Part shown: positions 1 through 11,488 of the stretch, in pieces | Layout of the letters: every line of letters begins with the position of its first letter | How positions within the stretch are numbered: position 1 is the first letter of the stretch | DNA from: Phallusia fumigata | Taxonomy: Eukaryota > Chordata > Ascidiacea > Phlebobranchia > Ascidiidae | Length of the DNA: 26,241 nt | Reading direction: 5' to 3' | NCBI GenBank assembly: GCA_008931825.1 | Contig: QXVZ01027391.1 | Location: 20,789 to 47,029 of the forward strand | The notes under the pieces: model-generated | What the model was told of the DNA's origin: nothing | The model's database searches: none | The model's input: only the letters and a program-made list of their open reading frames with translations | Position numbers and translations under genes: made by a program

Positions 1-786
1 CTGACTTTAGTTCGAATTTCGTTACGTTGTTGCTGGATCTGACCCGTAAATACTCCCCGTTTTAGTACGGTAATTCCGTTGCGACTTTACCGAGAGGATA
101 ATCGTACGATACAAATAAAAACAACGGTAAAAATCAATGCATGTTTGTACCCTTTCTAAATTATTAAATTGTTTTTATAATTCAGGTACACAATTCACGG
201 TTTTGCATAATCCTAATTGAAACATATAAACCTGTAATGATGCATGCGCAAAATTTTTTCACATTGTAAAAAAAATAAATTCGTCATGCTTGGTTGATTA
301 CAAAGTGTTCGATCTGAACTTTGATTGGCTGATGCGCCATGGGATTGTTCTGCCAGATTCGTGTTTGTGTTATTGTTCTTTGCCCTGGTTGCTATTGCTG
401 GTGCCTAAAGTCGGTGTAGGTTAGTTTTATTTTGAAAAGCGTGTATTTACTGATTTGGTTGGTCTGCGTGACGTATTTTTACTTAAACTGATAACACGCA
501 AATGCCAGTTTGCTACAAAGACCGACCGAACATCGAGCGAGCTGCGATCATAACAACTAAGTTGTGTTAAATAAGTTCAAGCCAGGGTTGCTAATATGTG
601 TTATTTAAATCCAATGATGTAGTGTGCACTTGTACCAAATAAAAAAAGATTGTGTTTAATATCCAAAGTTTTATTTGCTAGACGTCATGTTGTGTTGTGT
701 ATCAATTAACTTGTTTTAGTTTTTAGGCAATGTAAGTCTTAGGCAGATTGACTCTACTGTGTTTGAGCTGAGGCAACCTGGAAAAC
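1..786. other. Upstream region and presumed 5' UTR/promoter of the GPR137-like gene
   Basis: AT-rich sequence with no open frame I can support on either strand. The stretch just before the ATG at 787 contains a pyrimidine-rich tract followed by AG dinucleotides (around 720-747). This could be a splice acceptor of a 5' UTR exon or a trans-splice acceptor, but the sequence alone does not decide. The first 100 bases are somewhat richer in CpG than the rest and could belong to another upstream gene. No RNA gene or repeat is recognised. Confidence 0.4.
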
Positions 787-3700
787 ATGGCATCATGTCC
801 CAATTCAACAGTTCCTATCACCCACAACAATGGTTCAGCACCATTTCCATTCATTCCATCAGTTCCTGGCAATGTAACTTTGAGCCTAACCATCTTTTAT
901 CTCATCATGTACTTTACACTGTTTGTCAGTGTTTATGTTCAACTATGGCTCATTCTCTTGTACAACTACAAGAAATTCAGTTTCCAGACAGTGTTTTTGT
1001 TCCTATGTGCCTGTTGGAGTGCACTGAGGGCAACCCTGTTTTCCTTCTACTTCAAAAACACTGTCACAGCCAATGAACTACCTGTGTTCGCTTACTGGTT
1101 GTTGTACTGCTTTCCAGTGTGTCTGCAATTTTTCACCCTGTGCTTGCTGAATCTATATTTTGCGCAGGTAAACTTAACTAACAAATGAAGTAAATACTGG
1201 TTTAGCTTTTGTGTGATATATAAATCTATTGATTTCAAAATAACTAATGCTTAGTGCATTTCAAATTTGAGAAGGATTGATTTGTCTAGATTTTTTTAAG
1301 CTTTTTTTGAGCTGCTATATACTCACATTTACTTGTGTGCTTAACCAACGCTAGTGTTACCTTTGTTACAAACAAAAGTGTTTATTTCTGTTTAGGTAAT
1401 GTTCAAAGCAAAACCAAAGTATGCAGCAAACCCAAACAAATACATGTATGTAAATCTTTATTTTTTTGTAACACCCAATTGTACAATTAGGTTGGTGCCT
1501 TTACATGTGTGCTTGGTAACACAGTTTCGCAGGGTACTTTACAGATTTGCTTGTTACTTTCAACTAAATAGGTTATGCATATAGTCAAGTTAAAAATTGT
1601 AAGCACTGTAATGAGTTTAGCCTGCGTAAAATTTAAAATCCAATGGATGAATAAACCCCTCTCATGGTTAGCGCTATTTGGCTTATAGGTTCAAGTTAGA
1701 AAAGTTTGTGAAGCCACAAAACACTGCAGGTACTGCTATGGGGCAATATTAAAATGCACATGCAAAACACTATGTGTGTCTGCTTAAAAGAGGCAGTTTT
1801 TTTGGTATAATAAGTGGCTAGTAAACCTGTGGCACCTACAGTATACAAAGGTACCCAAAGAAGGACATTTAGTATTTATATATATCAGTTGCATTCAATA
1901 CTATGTAATAATGGTCAATCACACCACAGGTAAAACTACTAATTTATTTTGGCAATAGCTAGACCTATCTTGGGCAACCATTTGGTGTGTATTTTAACCT
2001 GAAAAATATTATTTTAGATATCCATTACGAGCGTTTTGCATTGTTGCAATTATCATCTTTCTGGGAATGAATATAAGCTGTGCAGTAGTTGTTCAAACTG
2101 TAAGTGTATTTACACATGTCTTCGTAAATGTTTTTTTTGCAGTTAATTTGAGTCAACATATAAATGCTGCTTGTGTTTATTTAAAACTACAATACCTCAA
2201 CAAAAAAAGTCTTTTAATATAAAGCATAAGTCAATGATGATACAATGGTCTTTCATTGGATTTAAGTCCTATTAATGATTGATGGGCCTTCAGGCTATGA
2301 CAGTGTGAACCTTGAACAGTTTCTTTAATTAGAGATTTCTATCACAAAATGTTCTCTGAATTTTTTTTGTATTACAGCAACAAAACAATGAGCCACAGGT
2401 TGATCTTATTCGAGCAATTGTGGTCGCAAGAGTTCTGGTCAATGATTTGTTGTTTGTCATTTGTGCTGTGTCGCTTGCCTACTGCATTTTTAAAATATCA
2501 AAGACTACATCTGCCAATATTTTGCTGGAAGCTAAGGTGTGTAGCTTTCTACATATTTGGTGCAGGCTGTACTACCATGTGAAATTATTGTACCGTTTAA
2601 TAAACTTAGTTTATTTTCGCCTGCTGTGTTCAACCAACTTTAGGCCTGACTTAATGCATTGTTTCTTGTGCTCGCATAAAAATTTATATTATATGTATGT
2701 AGGTTTGTGATGCTTTTGAATGTGTCTTACCTGTCAAAGCTGCAGTTTAATGCACAAAGCTCTATGAAAACCTGTTTATTTCATTGTTTTATGTATTTTT
2801 CAGGGCACAACAGTATGTCAAGCAGTGTCAGTTGGGATTGTCATCGTACTTTTGTATGCATCAAGGGCAATTTATAACCTACTGGCAATCAGTCCACTCC
2901 GATGCAGCAGGCTTTCTTCTTTCAACTTCAACTGGTACAATGTGTCAGACCAGGTACAGCACAGTTTGTAAAATGTGTATGTTTGTTTAATAACTGTACA
3001 TGTTGGAAGTATATGTCACCTGCTTGATTTGACCTATTAGCTACCTGTGTTGGAGCAGTTTTGCGGTAAAGTGTTCTGGAAACACAAGAGGCTGAGATCA
3101 TAAATTGCATCATTTCCCATTCTGCTACTTTGCTATTGTGAAGTTTTGTAAACTCATAAAACAGTTTGAGTGATTGTCAAACTGCCAGGAGGCTTGTCAA
3201 TCAGGGCTTGGGGATACTGCTTTGATTTATTGCCTTTCCTGTAATAACCAAAACAACAAACTGTTGTTTATAGCTTACTACAACTGGTTAACCAAGTAGT
3301 GCTAAAGTGTTTATAGCTTACTACAACTGGTTAACCAAGAAGGTCGTAAAGTTTTACTGATGAAACACCAATCTGAAATTAAAAGTCTGACAGTGTTGCT
3401 TTGTTCCGAACCACCATTACACTTGGCACCACATGATATTTCGCAAAAGTAATTACACTTTTGATAAATGGCCTTTCATTTCACAACTTTGGATTAAAAG
3501 TTTTAAAAACATGTTCAAGGGAACAGTAAATTCAATGGGTTGTGTGCTATGATACTTAACCATGTAGGAGAACCAATTTTTTCACGAAAAAGACCATCAT
3601 TTTGTGGGACAGGTCTTTAAGTTGCCGCCCCTTACTGCCAAGTGCGAATATTTATTTATTCTCAATTTATTGTATGAATCCCAAGACTGAGGAAACTTAG

Positions 3701-5514
3701 AAATAAAGAATTGACACTGCTATTTAAGTCATATATGTCAGTTGTGTGTTGTGTACAAGTGTGTACATCCATACCCAAATCAATTGGGTCTGAATAACAT
3801 CACATTGGTTCTGTAAGCTGCACTCTTGGAATGACAATACAGACTACAACATTTTGTTTGTTTAGCTGCTTGCTTTAGGAGGCACATGTTGTTGACAAAA
3901 AGTTTGGGGTAATTTTTTAACCAGGTCCAACTAAATCTGCATTGTCACTCTAACAGTGTTTGCCTCAGCAGTGTTACCTTTACATGCAACGAAAACAACA
4001 TCATATATCACAATCAATGCAAGAGTAGCATTTGCATGTAAAGAATGAAAAAATCTGTCAGTGCTTTCACTTGAAACCCCATGCCAAAACACTGCAAGAA
4101 TTTTGATGTGCTGCAAAAGTTAGCCATTTGCAAAGTTATTAAATATTTGTGAAAATTATTTTTGAACATTATTTTGGCATTTGAGTATACCTCATCCACT
4201 AGGCCTGCAAATGGCAGAAGTGATCAGTGGTCGTGACATTAAAAATCTGTGCAGTCTTGTTTTTTCTGTTCTGATTACTTGTGGTATCAACTAGGTTCAA
4301 GCTAAGAGAACTTGCTCAGGTGTGTAAATATTACAAACTACTGCAAAATACCATTGTTTTTTTAAAAAAAATGAGCTAATGTCTGAAATTCTGCATGTTA
4401 CAGGCTGACCTGGTGAATTTGAATGGAAGCTCATACATAGTTTTTGGAGTTGTTCTATTTATTTGGGAACTTTTGCCAACAACGCTTACAATAATATTCT
4501 TTCGTGTCAAGAAGAATGGACAATCAGTGGTAAGTTGATGCAGTTATAAGTGGATTTGTTCTCTTGTTTAGTCAGAAGTTATTGTGTGGGATCCAGTTCC
4601 AATTTTGGAACTGTTGCATTTCCTATTGTTTAGTCTTGTGTGATGAACGCTTAACAAACAAGGCTTGATTTGGACCTGTGATATGTGGGTGGATTTTTGA
4701 GTCAGAGACCACTAATTGCTGACAATTTTTTTTTTGTTTAGCAAACTTCAATCAGTGCGCTTACACCAAATGGTTATAACACAAGAGTGTATTTCTTTGA
4801 CAATCCACATCGCTATGACAGCGAGGAAGACTTAACAGCATACTCTGGTCGCAGTCATGGAAATGGTGATTTAAGGTAAATGTTTTTATACTTTACCAAC
4901 CTTTTTGCTATAATTTTGAATAGTTGCAAACCATAACCAAAAATCCCAAACTTCTTACCGTATATGATTTTTGAAAATTTGACCTTAGTTTGGTAAAATT
5001 TAAAATTTGGTAAAAATTAAACACTCTTGCCCTGTAAGTAGTACCAGACATTAAAAATCATGATTTTTTGCTTTTTATAATTACTGCTGCACAACAAGTG
5101 TGTAGACCAGTGATTTTCAAAGTGTGGTCTGCCGTCCCCTTATAGTGGTTCATGAAAAAATGGTTTATAAAATCGACTTAACTAGGCACGGGTTTATAAA
5201 ATCTCCTGTTTTGAGTACATATAGAATGGAATTCTGTTTGGTAGTCCTCAGAAAAAATTCGAAGATAAAGTGATCCTTGGACTGAAAAAGTTTAAGAAAC
5301 ACTGGTGTAGACATACATTAGTTCTTTATGCCCAGGCAAAATTTTTGGTATTCTTTATTTCCTGCATGTGTGTCATTAAAACAATTGTTTCATTTTTTGC
5401 AGTGGATTTTTGCAAGTCAGTGCCCATCACATACAACAGGGCAGTCCAAGAAGAAATTCTAGCAAATTGTCCCCTGGGCGTCGGCTAACCCATTCTACTC
5501 CACCAGTAGAATAA
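787..5514 (+). CDS. GPR137: GPR137-family seven-transmembrane lysosomal protein, 8 exons
   Basis: Exons: 787-1167, 1396-1445, 2018-2099, 2378-2536, 2804-2953, 4404-4529, 4742-4875, 5403-5514. All introns are GT-AG and all phases agree, giving 397 residues against about 399 for human GPR137B. Family hallmarks are YVQLWLILLY and FLCACWSALR in the first two membrane helices, LLYCFPVCLQFFTLCLLNLY in the third, WYNVSDQADL before the last helices, FGVVLFIWELLPTTL in the last helix, and YFFDNPHRYDSEEDL in the cytosolic tail. Hydrophobic helices are spread over exons 1 and 3-6. In vertebrates this family sits in the lysosomal membrane and helps place Rag GTPases for mTORC1 signalling; the same role here is an inference. 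The start is the first Met in frame with the conserved helix. The N-terminus has probable N-glycosylation sites (NST, NGS, NVT). Assignment between GPR137, GPR137B and GPR137C cannot be made, as invertebrates may have a single member. Confidence 0.93.
3265..3339. repeat. Short tandem duplication, 43-bp period, in GPR137 intron 5
   Basis: A 32-base segment (3265-3296, starting TGTTTATAGCTTACTACAAC) recurs exactly at 3308-3339. An 11-base spacer follows the first copy, so the period is 43 bp. It lies in the largest intron of the gene (2954-4403). No coding or transposon signature is seen and it is probably a replication-slippage duplication. Confidence 0.85.
5108..5304. mobile_element. Non-autonomous hAT-type MITE with perfect 8-bp target-site duplication
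   Basis: A 197-bp element in GPR137 intron 7. It is bounded by CAGTG...CACTG termini: the left end reads CAGTGATTTTCAAAGTGTGG and the right end, reverse-complemented, reads CAGTGTTTCTTAAACTTTTT. GTGTAGAC occurs immediately outside both ends (5100-5107 and 5305-5312), giving the 8-bp target duplication typical of hAT elements. The element is too short to encode a transposase. Its left end resembles the CAGTGGTTCTCAAA-type ends of Charlie-like hAT families. Confidence 0.85.
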
Positions 5515-6012
5515 TAAGCAGGAGTTTTATACACTTTTATTTACTGGCATGCAGCTACCATTTATTACAAAGCAGTTACTGAAGTTATGGAATGGTCTAC
5601 GTTAATTGTACTACAAACGTTTACTGCACTACTTGTTTTTATAAACGTGCTTTTTGTTGCAATACTTAGTGTTTCCTAAGCTTTGTCAGTTGGACAAAAG
5701 AGTGTAAACCAGCACACAATGCATGTCAAAATAATATACTTAATGTTGCAAAAAAAGAAATTTTTGCAAATTTATAATTTGAAATAACAGCATTTTTGTG
5801 TGTGTATATAATTGCCATATTATCAGTTTCATTTATAATTGCTTGCAAATTGATTTTTTGTTGATTGTACTGTGACTCTTAAGTTAATGTAATATTTGTC
5901 ATTCTCTTTCAAAAGATAAAAACATTCCATAAAAAGTAGTCAGGTACATATTTAATAGTCATTGGACTGAGGATACTAAAACACACTAAAAACATACAAA
6001 ATAGCATGAGGT

Positions 6013-6018
6013 TTTATT
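6013..6018 (-). terminator. Candidate poly(A) signal AATAAA for the esterase-like gene
   Basis: TTTATT on the plus strand reads AATAAA on the minus strand, about 240 bases past the stop codon at 6259-6257. The position is reasonable for a cleavage signal, but usage is not shown by the sequence. Confidence 0.35.
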
Positions 6019-6141
6019 TTTTCAGTTAATTGCACCTACCCAACTTGTGTAAAATGGTGCTTGTAAACTAAAGCAAAACAGCGAGGGGAAAACAAATAGT
6101 ACAAGATCGGCAACTGCATAAATATACTTGATACAAAGAAC

Positions 6142-6147
6142 AATAAA
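6142..6147 (+). terminator. Candidate poly(A) signal AATAAA for the GPR137-like gene
   Basis: Canonical AATAAA about 630 bases past the stop at 5514. I saw no other exact AATAAA on this strand between the stop and this point. Variant signals such as AATATA (about 5733) could be used instead. Confidence 0.35.
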
Positions 6148-6256
6148 GCACATAAAATAGGTTTCAAAGTACAGTGATCAAGGAACAAAAAGATTTAAAA
6201 TGGTTAAAAATCACAGCTGATTATGGAACATGTACAATTCAAAAAATGCAAGTCAC

Positions 6257-9200
6257 TTAAGTTTGAAGTTCCTGTAGATTGAGATAATTCAAAAAGATTT
6301 GAAGTTTCATTTTGTTCACAGCAGTCCCAAAGTGTGTCCCTTCTACACTCCAAATACCAGAGGTGAGGTGGCGGAGGTCTATGGTTGGAATATTGTGGCT
6401 GTGGCAATACTTATTCATACCATCTATGTACTTGTCTATGTCTTCGTCTGTTCCGTGCATACTCATGAATTGTGGTGGTTTGAACAGGCCACTTTTTACA
6501 GTGTGCACCCAAATGAGCTGGAAAATAACAATAAGTTTACTGCACTAATGGGCACCTGTGATGAGCAAAGGTTAAGCTATGACCAAGTTACATGGTGAGA
6601 TTTACATTTGAGTGGTGCTAGGACCCAGAAGATACACAGTGGAGCAGAGAGTATTACCACAACAGACGAAGTGCTCTTCCCAACAGAACGATTAATCTAG
6701 TTATTTTTATACTACTACACACCTTAGGCCAGGTCTGTCCTTTCACTAATTCCAGTGATGGTTCAAGGTAGCCAACAATTGTTTTTGTTAAATACTGATC
6801 ATGAACTCCTATTCCCACAAGCACATACGAGTTCCTCTTTCCAATCAAGGATTTCACATACTCTTTCAGTTCCTGTGCAAAACTTGCAAGATAAAACATC
6901 TTTAGGTCAACACTTAAGTCAGCAATTTGGCCATCGCATATTCCTGGTCCTGGTAAGTCTGTGCTGCGCTGAGCCAAAGCAATTCCAAGGCAGTACTTGT
7001 CCATGTTCTGGAAAAGATTAGAATTATAAACTCATTTATTTTTTCAAATTGGTTGTTTATGAAAAAAATCAAGTGTAACAAAATGGTGCTGTATAAATTA
7101 GGTAGCTTAATAATGCAAGAATGGTGTACTTATGTCAACCAGGATATCATGTGCAAGCCCCAATTTTACCTGCATATAATCGACACATTTTTTGCGCATT
7201 GATGGTGGCATGCATGCAACCACACTGCCATTATGGTAGTTATCAGTCAGCATTTGCAAAAAAACAGAATACATGTTTCTCATTAGTGAATTTCCTATGA
7301 AAGTAATCTGTCTGATGTCCCTGTTATGCAACAAACTACATGCTGTCATTTGGTTGTACTCCACCCACGAACATCTGCAAACAAACATATAGCTGCCAAA
7401 TAGCGATGGACAGTTAATATTCCAAGTTCTTAACTGCACAATAACATGTCCTGATATCCCTGCTACAAATCAAGCATAAAACATTTGCCGGGTATCAAAA
7501 CTAACCAAATACACTTTGCCTAAAATGGTCATGATTGTAATACACTTTTGCAGCCAAGTTTGGTCTCAGAACTTAAGTGCAACTATTAGTCTGATTGGTT
7601 ATAAAGACTTAAAACACATAAGTGCACAAATATGCCAGTATATTTTTATAAAATGACAACTTGCAAATGGCTAAACAAAGAAAGATAACATGGGACATAT
7701 AAAAAATAAAACTTCAATTATATTGCTCTCACACACAGGACTATTATGGATTGCATGGAAATAAAGTCAGCTACCAGAAAATTAAATTAAGCTATGCATC
7801 TAGTTATTGAAAGCGCTACAGCTTACTTGGGATAATTTTTGTACCATAGTTTACTGAATTAATCTAAAAAGTATAATTGCACTATCTAAAAAGAAGATAC
7901 CTGGAATCAGATGTCTGCCATCTGGAAAGTTCAGCATGGGAATAGCTAGCAAGGTTGACTTTATCTTTTGATTGACATTCATTCTCTGGCACACAATATC
8001 CTTGGTACTTGTCAGTGCAGCATGGAGTTGAGCTGTACGGATCACACCATGCAGAAGCATCAACTTTCAGAAAGCCGCATGCTTTGGATTTTGGGAGTTG
8101 CCAAAAGCCACATTTCTTGTCTTCCCTGTATGGCAGTTTGGAAAAACCTGAGTAGTTTTGGGATTAGTTACAAGACTGTGGTCTTCAATAGAAAAAATTT
8201 GGTACCAAAATTTTTCGCAAAGTTTGATGAATCCTCTGACTTAACATATATGATAACTGATATCCCATAGTTCTTAATACCTTCATGAAACACTCTGAAA
8301 TCTTGAAGCAGCATGTCCAATTCATGTCTTTTAGATGTTTGTGCATGTATAGTTTTTTCTATCCACCTTCCAATTGTCATGTTGTTGAGAATATTGTCAC
8401 ACAATGTCTTTTCAGGTTTGTGCCCCAACAAAGATTTTCCTGGCAAGTTAGGTAACTTGATTAGTATTGTGTGCAAGTGCAACATATGTATCTAAGATTG
8501 TTTGTGTAAATAAAGAGGCCCATCTGTTTTTTTTTATGACCAAAGGTTTTGCACACTTTTTACACATTTCCAGTAAATTACCTCAAAAGATTACGAAACC
8601 ATGTTTTAACTAGTATGCAGACTGATTGTAAAGCTAAACTAGTGGTAAACTAAACAATTTTAACAAAAAAATGATCATAAGACACCAAGAACCAATGGGC
8701 AATGGCATAGATATATTGTTTGCAATGTGTGTAAGTCGATTATGCAATGCATTACTTTTCATCAGACACATTTACACATTATGTTTCACTCTCAGGATGG
8801 CAAAAAAGTGTGAAAAAAGAGAATGATTGACAAAGAACCAAGAACACCCAACTACAAGATTACAGCATTTTATCACCCACTGCACTACACATCAAATGAT
8901 TCATTGTGCATTTACTTTTCTCTTTATCAGACATCCTGGAAAACAAATATGATTTTATTCATCCACTAAAACCATACAGTGGAACTCGAACTCAGATGAT
9001 AACAACATCCTGTTAGAAAAACCAGTCATCGTAATAACTTTCAGGTTGCAGCTAATCAGTGGTCTGAAACCCAACTACAAGCATTTGATCCTTTACACCA
9101 GGGGTCTTAAACTCAAATGTCTTGGAGAGCCAAGGGAAAACTTAAAAGTACCCCAAGGGCCGCATTATGAAAACAGTGATTTTGCAAATGTTCAATACTA

Positions 9201-10741
9201 GTTTGCTCTGTTATCAGTGTATTACTGTGCTTGGGTTATTTGCACTGAGTTTTAAATTTGGTGGATGCAGCTATCATGCTTCTTTCATACTGATAGACCA
9301 AAACAAGCTGATAAACAGAAATGTAGCAAAGTGAAACAATCAGCTGTGCAGCCGCCATCAATTTACGAAGGGACAATGACACTTCAGTGACACAAAAATC
9401 GCAATAGCTGATTTTTATCAAGAAAGGCTAACTTTCTCCCTTTAAAACCTTGCATCTATTTTACTTTGGAATAAATGTATCATGTTGACTTGCTGGTGGG
9501 ACACTTTAGTCGGCTCCAAGTGAAACAAATCACCCCTGCTTTACACTATATTGGTTTAAGATTAAACCAAATTGAACAAACATCCCATACGAGATATAAA
9601 TTGCTAATCCTAATTCACATTTTTTTGTGTTTATGGAAGAGGGGTGTGTTTAAACAGAAAAAACTGCCAAGATATGCACATATTACAAAAATTCGCTAAA
9701 TAACTAAATGCCTAAATTCACCTTTAATTTCAGGTAACACAATGGACCTATTTTTAATGAAAATCTGAGTAAACTTTTTAACATAAAAGAGTTCCATATT
9801 CATAAAAATTTCAATTTCATGTCAACACAACAGCTATGAGTCTCACAACAAAAACTTGTAACTCTATTAATGAAGTGAAAATGGTGAGTATATGTAAACA
9901 ACATTATTTTGCAATAAATCATAGTATACCAAACATCAAGATGAGTCTCAGGTTGGTGCATGTGAGGGGCTAAAAGAAAGGAAAAGACGTAATGCAGCTT
10001 ATTTCCCCTCAACAAACTATTTAAGCAAACTATTCTCGTTTTTTTTAGTGGATTAAATATATTTGGAGACATGTCAAAACTAGAGGGAGATGTACAACCC
10101 CCCATCCCAGGATACGCCACTGGTCCACATACATCGGCCTGTGGTAGGAGTTGGCCCTGATTAAGCATAGTGTATGTTGTCTGCACCAAGTTTACATTAA
10201 GCATAATTAATGAATGACTACAAAACTGTCACTAAATCTGTTTTTCATGTATGGACCTTTAATGTGTCTTCTTTCAGTTTTATTTTTTTGTAAAAATTAT
10301 ATGTCGTGGATCGACCTTAGTCAGCCTGTGATGAGAGCTATCTACAATTTTTCTTGCCGACCAAACCTAAAGTATATGGCAAACCATAAATTGTTCTTAA
10401 TCATTGTTTTCAAAATACATTGTTGGTTCACCGGCAACTTTGAAAATGCACATATTATAGAAAGCACAAATTTACACAATCACAGTTTACAAACCTGGAC
10501 CCTTCTCTGGAACATCAATGCAGTTTGATTTATCACTCGGAGGTTGAGCTCCTTCCAGGATGTCGTTACCACATACCCATAGTGTTACTGACGAATTTCT
10601 TTTAGTAATTATGATGATTATTATCAGTAACACAGCAACAAACAAAGTCATTATTTTCTGCCGTCTGTTGCAGCATAGCCGTAGGGTTTTGAACGTCGTC
10701 ATTCTGATTGATGTTGCGCTTTTGATGCAAACATAAGTCAT
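6257..10741 (-). CDS. Type II membrane protein with Cys-rich (hevein-like) segment and PC-esterase/SGNH-like domain, 6 exons
   Basis: Exons, in order on the minus strand: 10741-10495, 8439-8281, 8147-7901, 7374-7170, 7007-6723, 6517-6257. All junctions are GT-AG with matching phases (1, 1, 2, 0, 0), giving 467 residues. A signal-anchor helix lies at about residues 31-46 (MTLFVAVLLIIIIIIT) after a basic N-terminus. A Cys-rich stretch at 148-193 includes WCDPYSSTPCCTDKYQGYC and resembles hevein-type chitin-binding spacing. The C-terminal half looks like a PC-esterase/GDSL fold: ITFIGNSLMRNMY (Ser247, block I), VLVGIGVHD (351-356) and VEGTHFG (440-445, His443, block V). Related animal families (NXPE, CASD1 N-domain, PCED1) act in the Golgi or at the surface. 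Block I has GNS instead of GDS, and block V has Glu440 where Asp is usual, so the activity is uncertain. Met14 is an alternative start. No specific orthologue is recognised. Confidence 0.78.
9099..9538. mobile_element. Non-autonomous hAT element with perfect 8-bp target-site duplication
   Basis: A 440-bp element in intron 1 of the esterase-like gene. The left end reads CAGGGGTCTTAAACTCAAAT, followed by a segment containing GGGCCGCAT, a motif common near hAT ends. The right end reads CAAATCACCCCTG, whose complement begins CAGGGGTGATTTG. The 8-mer CTTTACAC lies directly outside both ends (9091-9098 and 9539-9546), which is the hAT target duplication. The interior has no transposase-like frame; a 61-codon minus-strand frame inside it shows no recognisable features. 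Confidence 0.88.
9547..10494. other. Remainder of esterase-like gene intron 1
   Basis: Non-coding as far as I can see. A 134-codon minus-strand frame (10204-9800) is open, but its composition is unlike the neighbouring exons and exon phases across this intron already agree without it. The stretch around 10098-10125, read on the minus strand as CCAGTGGCGTATCCTGGGAT and onward, resembles a motif common in dispersed invertebrate repeats. I could not find a partner end or target duplication. Confidence 0.4.
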
Positions 10742-11488
10742 TGGTTTGTGTCAATTTATGTGACACAATTCAATTTCAAAACAAAACCGGCAGCAGCGCA
10801 CATACGTCACTTGGTAAAATTAACTGAGGCATGACCAGCGAAAATTTTTCTGCAATTAAATAAAATTGTAATTCGACTTGAAACAAAATGCCACATGTTA
10901 TTTGAAAAAATATTAAATTACATGCATGGCCAAGGTTTACTTAATTAAACGTTTAATAACGGTTAAAAATATTTTAAAAAAGCTTGTTTTCTACTGACCC
11001 TGTAATTTATCGATCATGCGGATTTTTGGTTCTGCGCTTTAGATTCGACCTAAATGTGCGTTTGAAAAACGTTTTGGGAGTTTGTTGATTTGTGATAAAA
11101 CAGACGTTTATATCATATTGATGAACATGGTACTTTGTTTTTATACATCTTTTTAAAGTTCAATTCGGTTTCGATAGTTCTGCATAGGTTTAGACTTTAC
11201 TAAGTTTCGGCATGTTGTAATTTTATTCTATCCATTTCTGTAAGTTTGGCCAGTTTTTGTACAATATGCGCATATAATTTTGGCGATCGTCGTGTCAGTC
11301 ATCGTCGTAAAGTATTAAACCCAGTAGTTAACTATCCAAATTTACAAGTGATTTGGCCAACATTTTTTTGAATGGTTTCAAAGTAAATTGAACTTTTTGC
11401 ACTAAATTCCATAGCAGTAAATTTCTAAACTTTTTAATGGTGCAGCATTTGATAAAATTTTGTAAAATAGTGCACTGTAAGAACTGAA
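10742..11488. promoter_or_regulatory. Divergent intergenic region, likely shared promoter of the esterase-like gene and SNRNP200
   Basis: About 750 bases separate the head-to-head start codons at 10741 (-) and 11489 (+). The sequence is AT-rich with no supported reading frame. I cannot identify a TATA box or initiator with confidence. An in-frame TAG at 11468-11470 lies upstream of the SNRNP200 ATG, which supports that ATG as the true start. Whether the promoter is genuinely bidirectional is an inference from geometry only. Confidence 0.45.

Larger units (their letters stand above)
5515..6256. other. Convergent 3' UTR region between GPR137-like (+) and esterase-like (-) genes
   Basis: AT-rich, no coding frame supported. 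It is expected to hold the 3' UTRs of both flanking genes. The only AATAAA I see on the plus strand is at 6142-6147, and a minus-strand AATAAA lies at 6018-6013, so the two predicted transcripts would overlap tail to tail. Confidence 0.5.

Noticed and set aside
3931..4199. Two overlapping minus-strand frames in GPR137 intron 5
   Set aside because: Short, mutually overlapping, no family signal, and located in an intron of a well-supported gene.
4598..4615. Perfect 8-bp inverted repeat AGTTCCAA/TTGGAACT in GPR137 intron 6
   Set aside because: Too short to be meaningful; expected by chance in a window this long.
10098..10125. GTGGCGTATCC-type sequence as the end of a transposon
   Set aside because: It resembles a common invertebrate repeat motif, but I could find no opposite end or target-site duplication nearby.
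9800..10204. 134-codon open frame on the minus strand within esterase-like gene intron 1
   Set aside because: No recognised domain, odd composition, and flanking exons join in phase without it. Part of it overlaps a repeat-like sequence (CCAGTGGCGTATCC). Treated as a chance frame.
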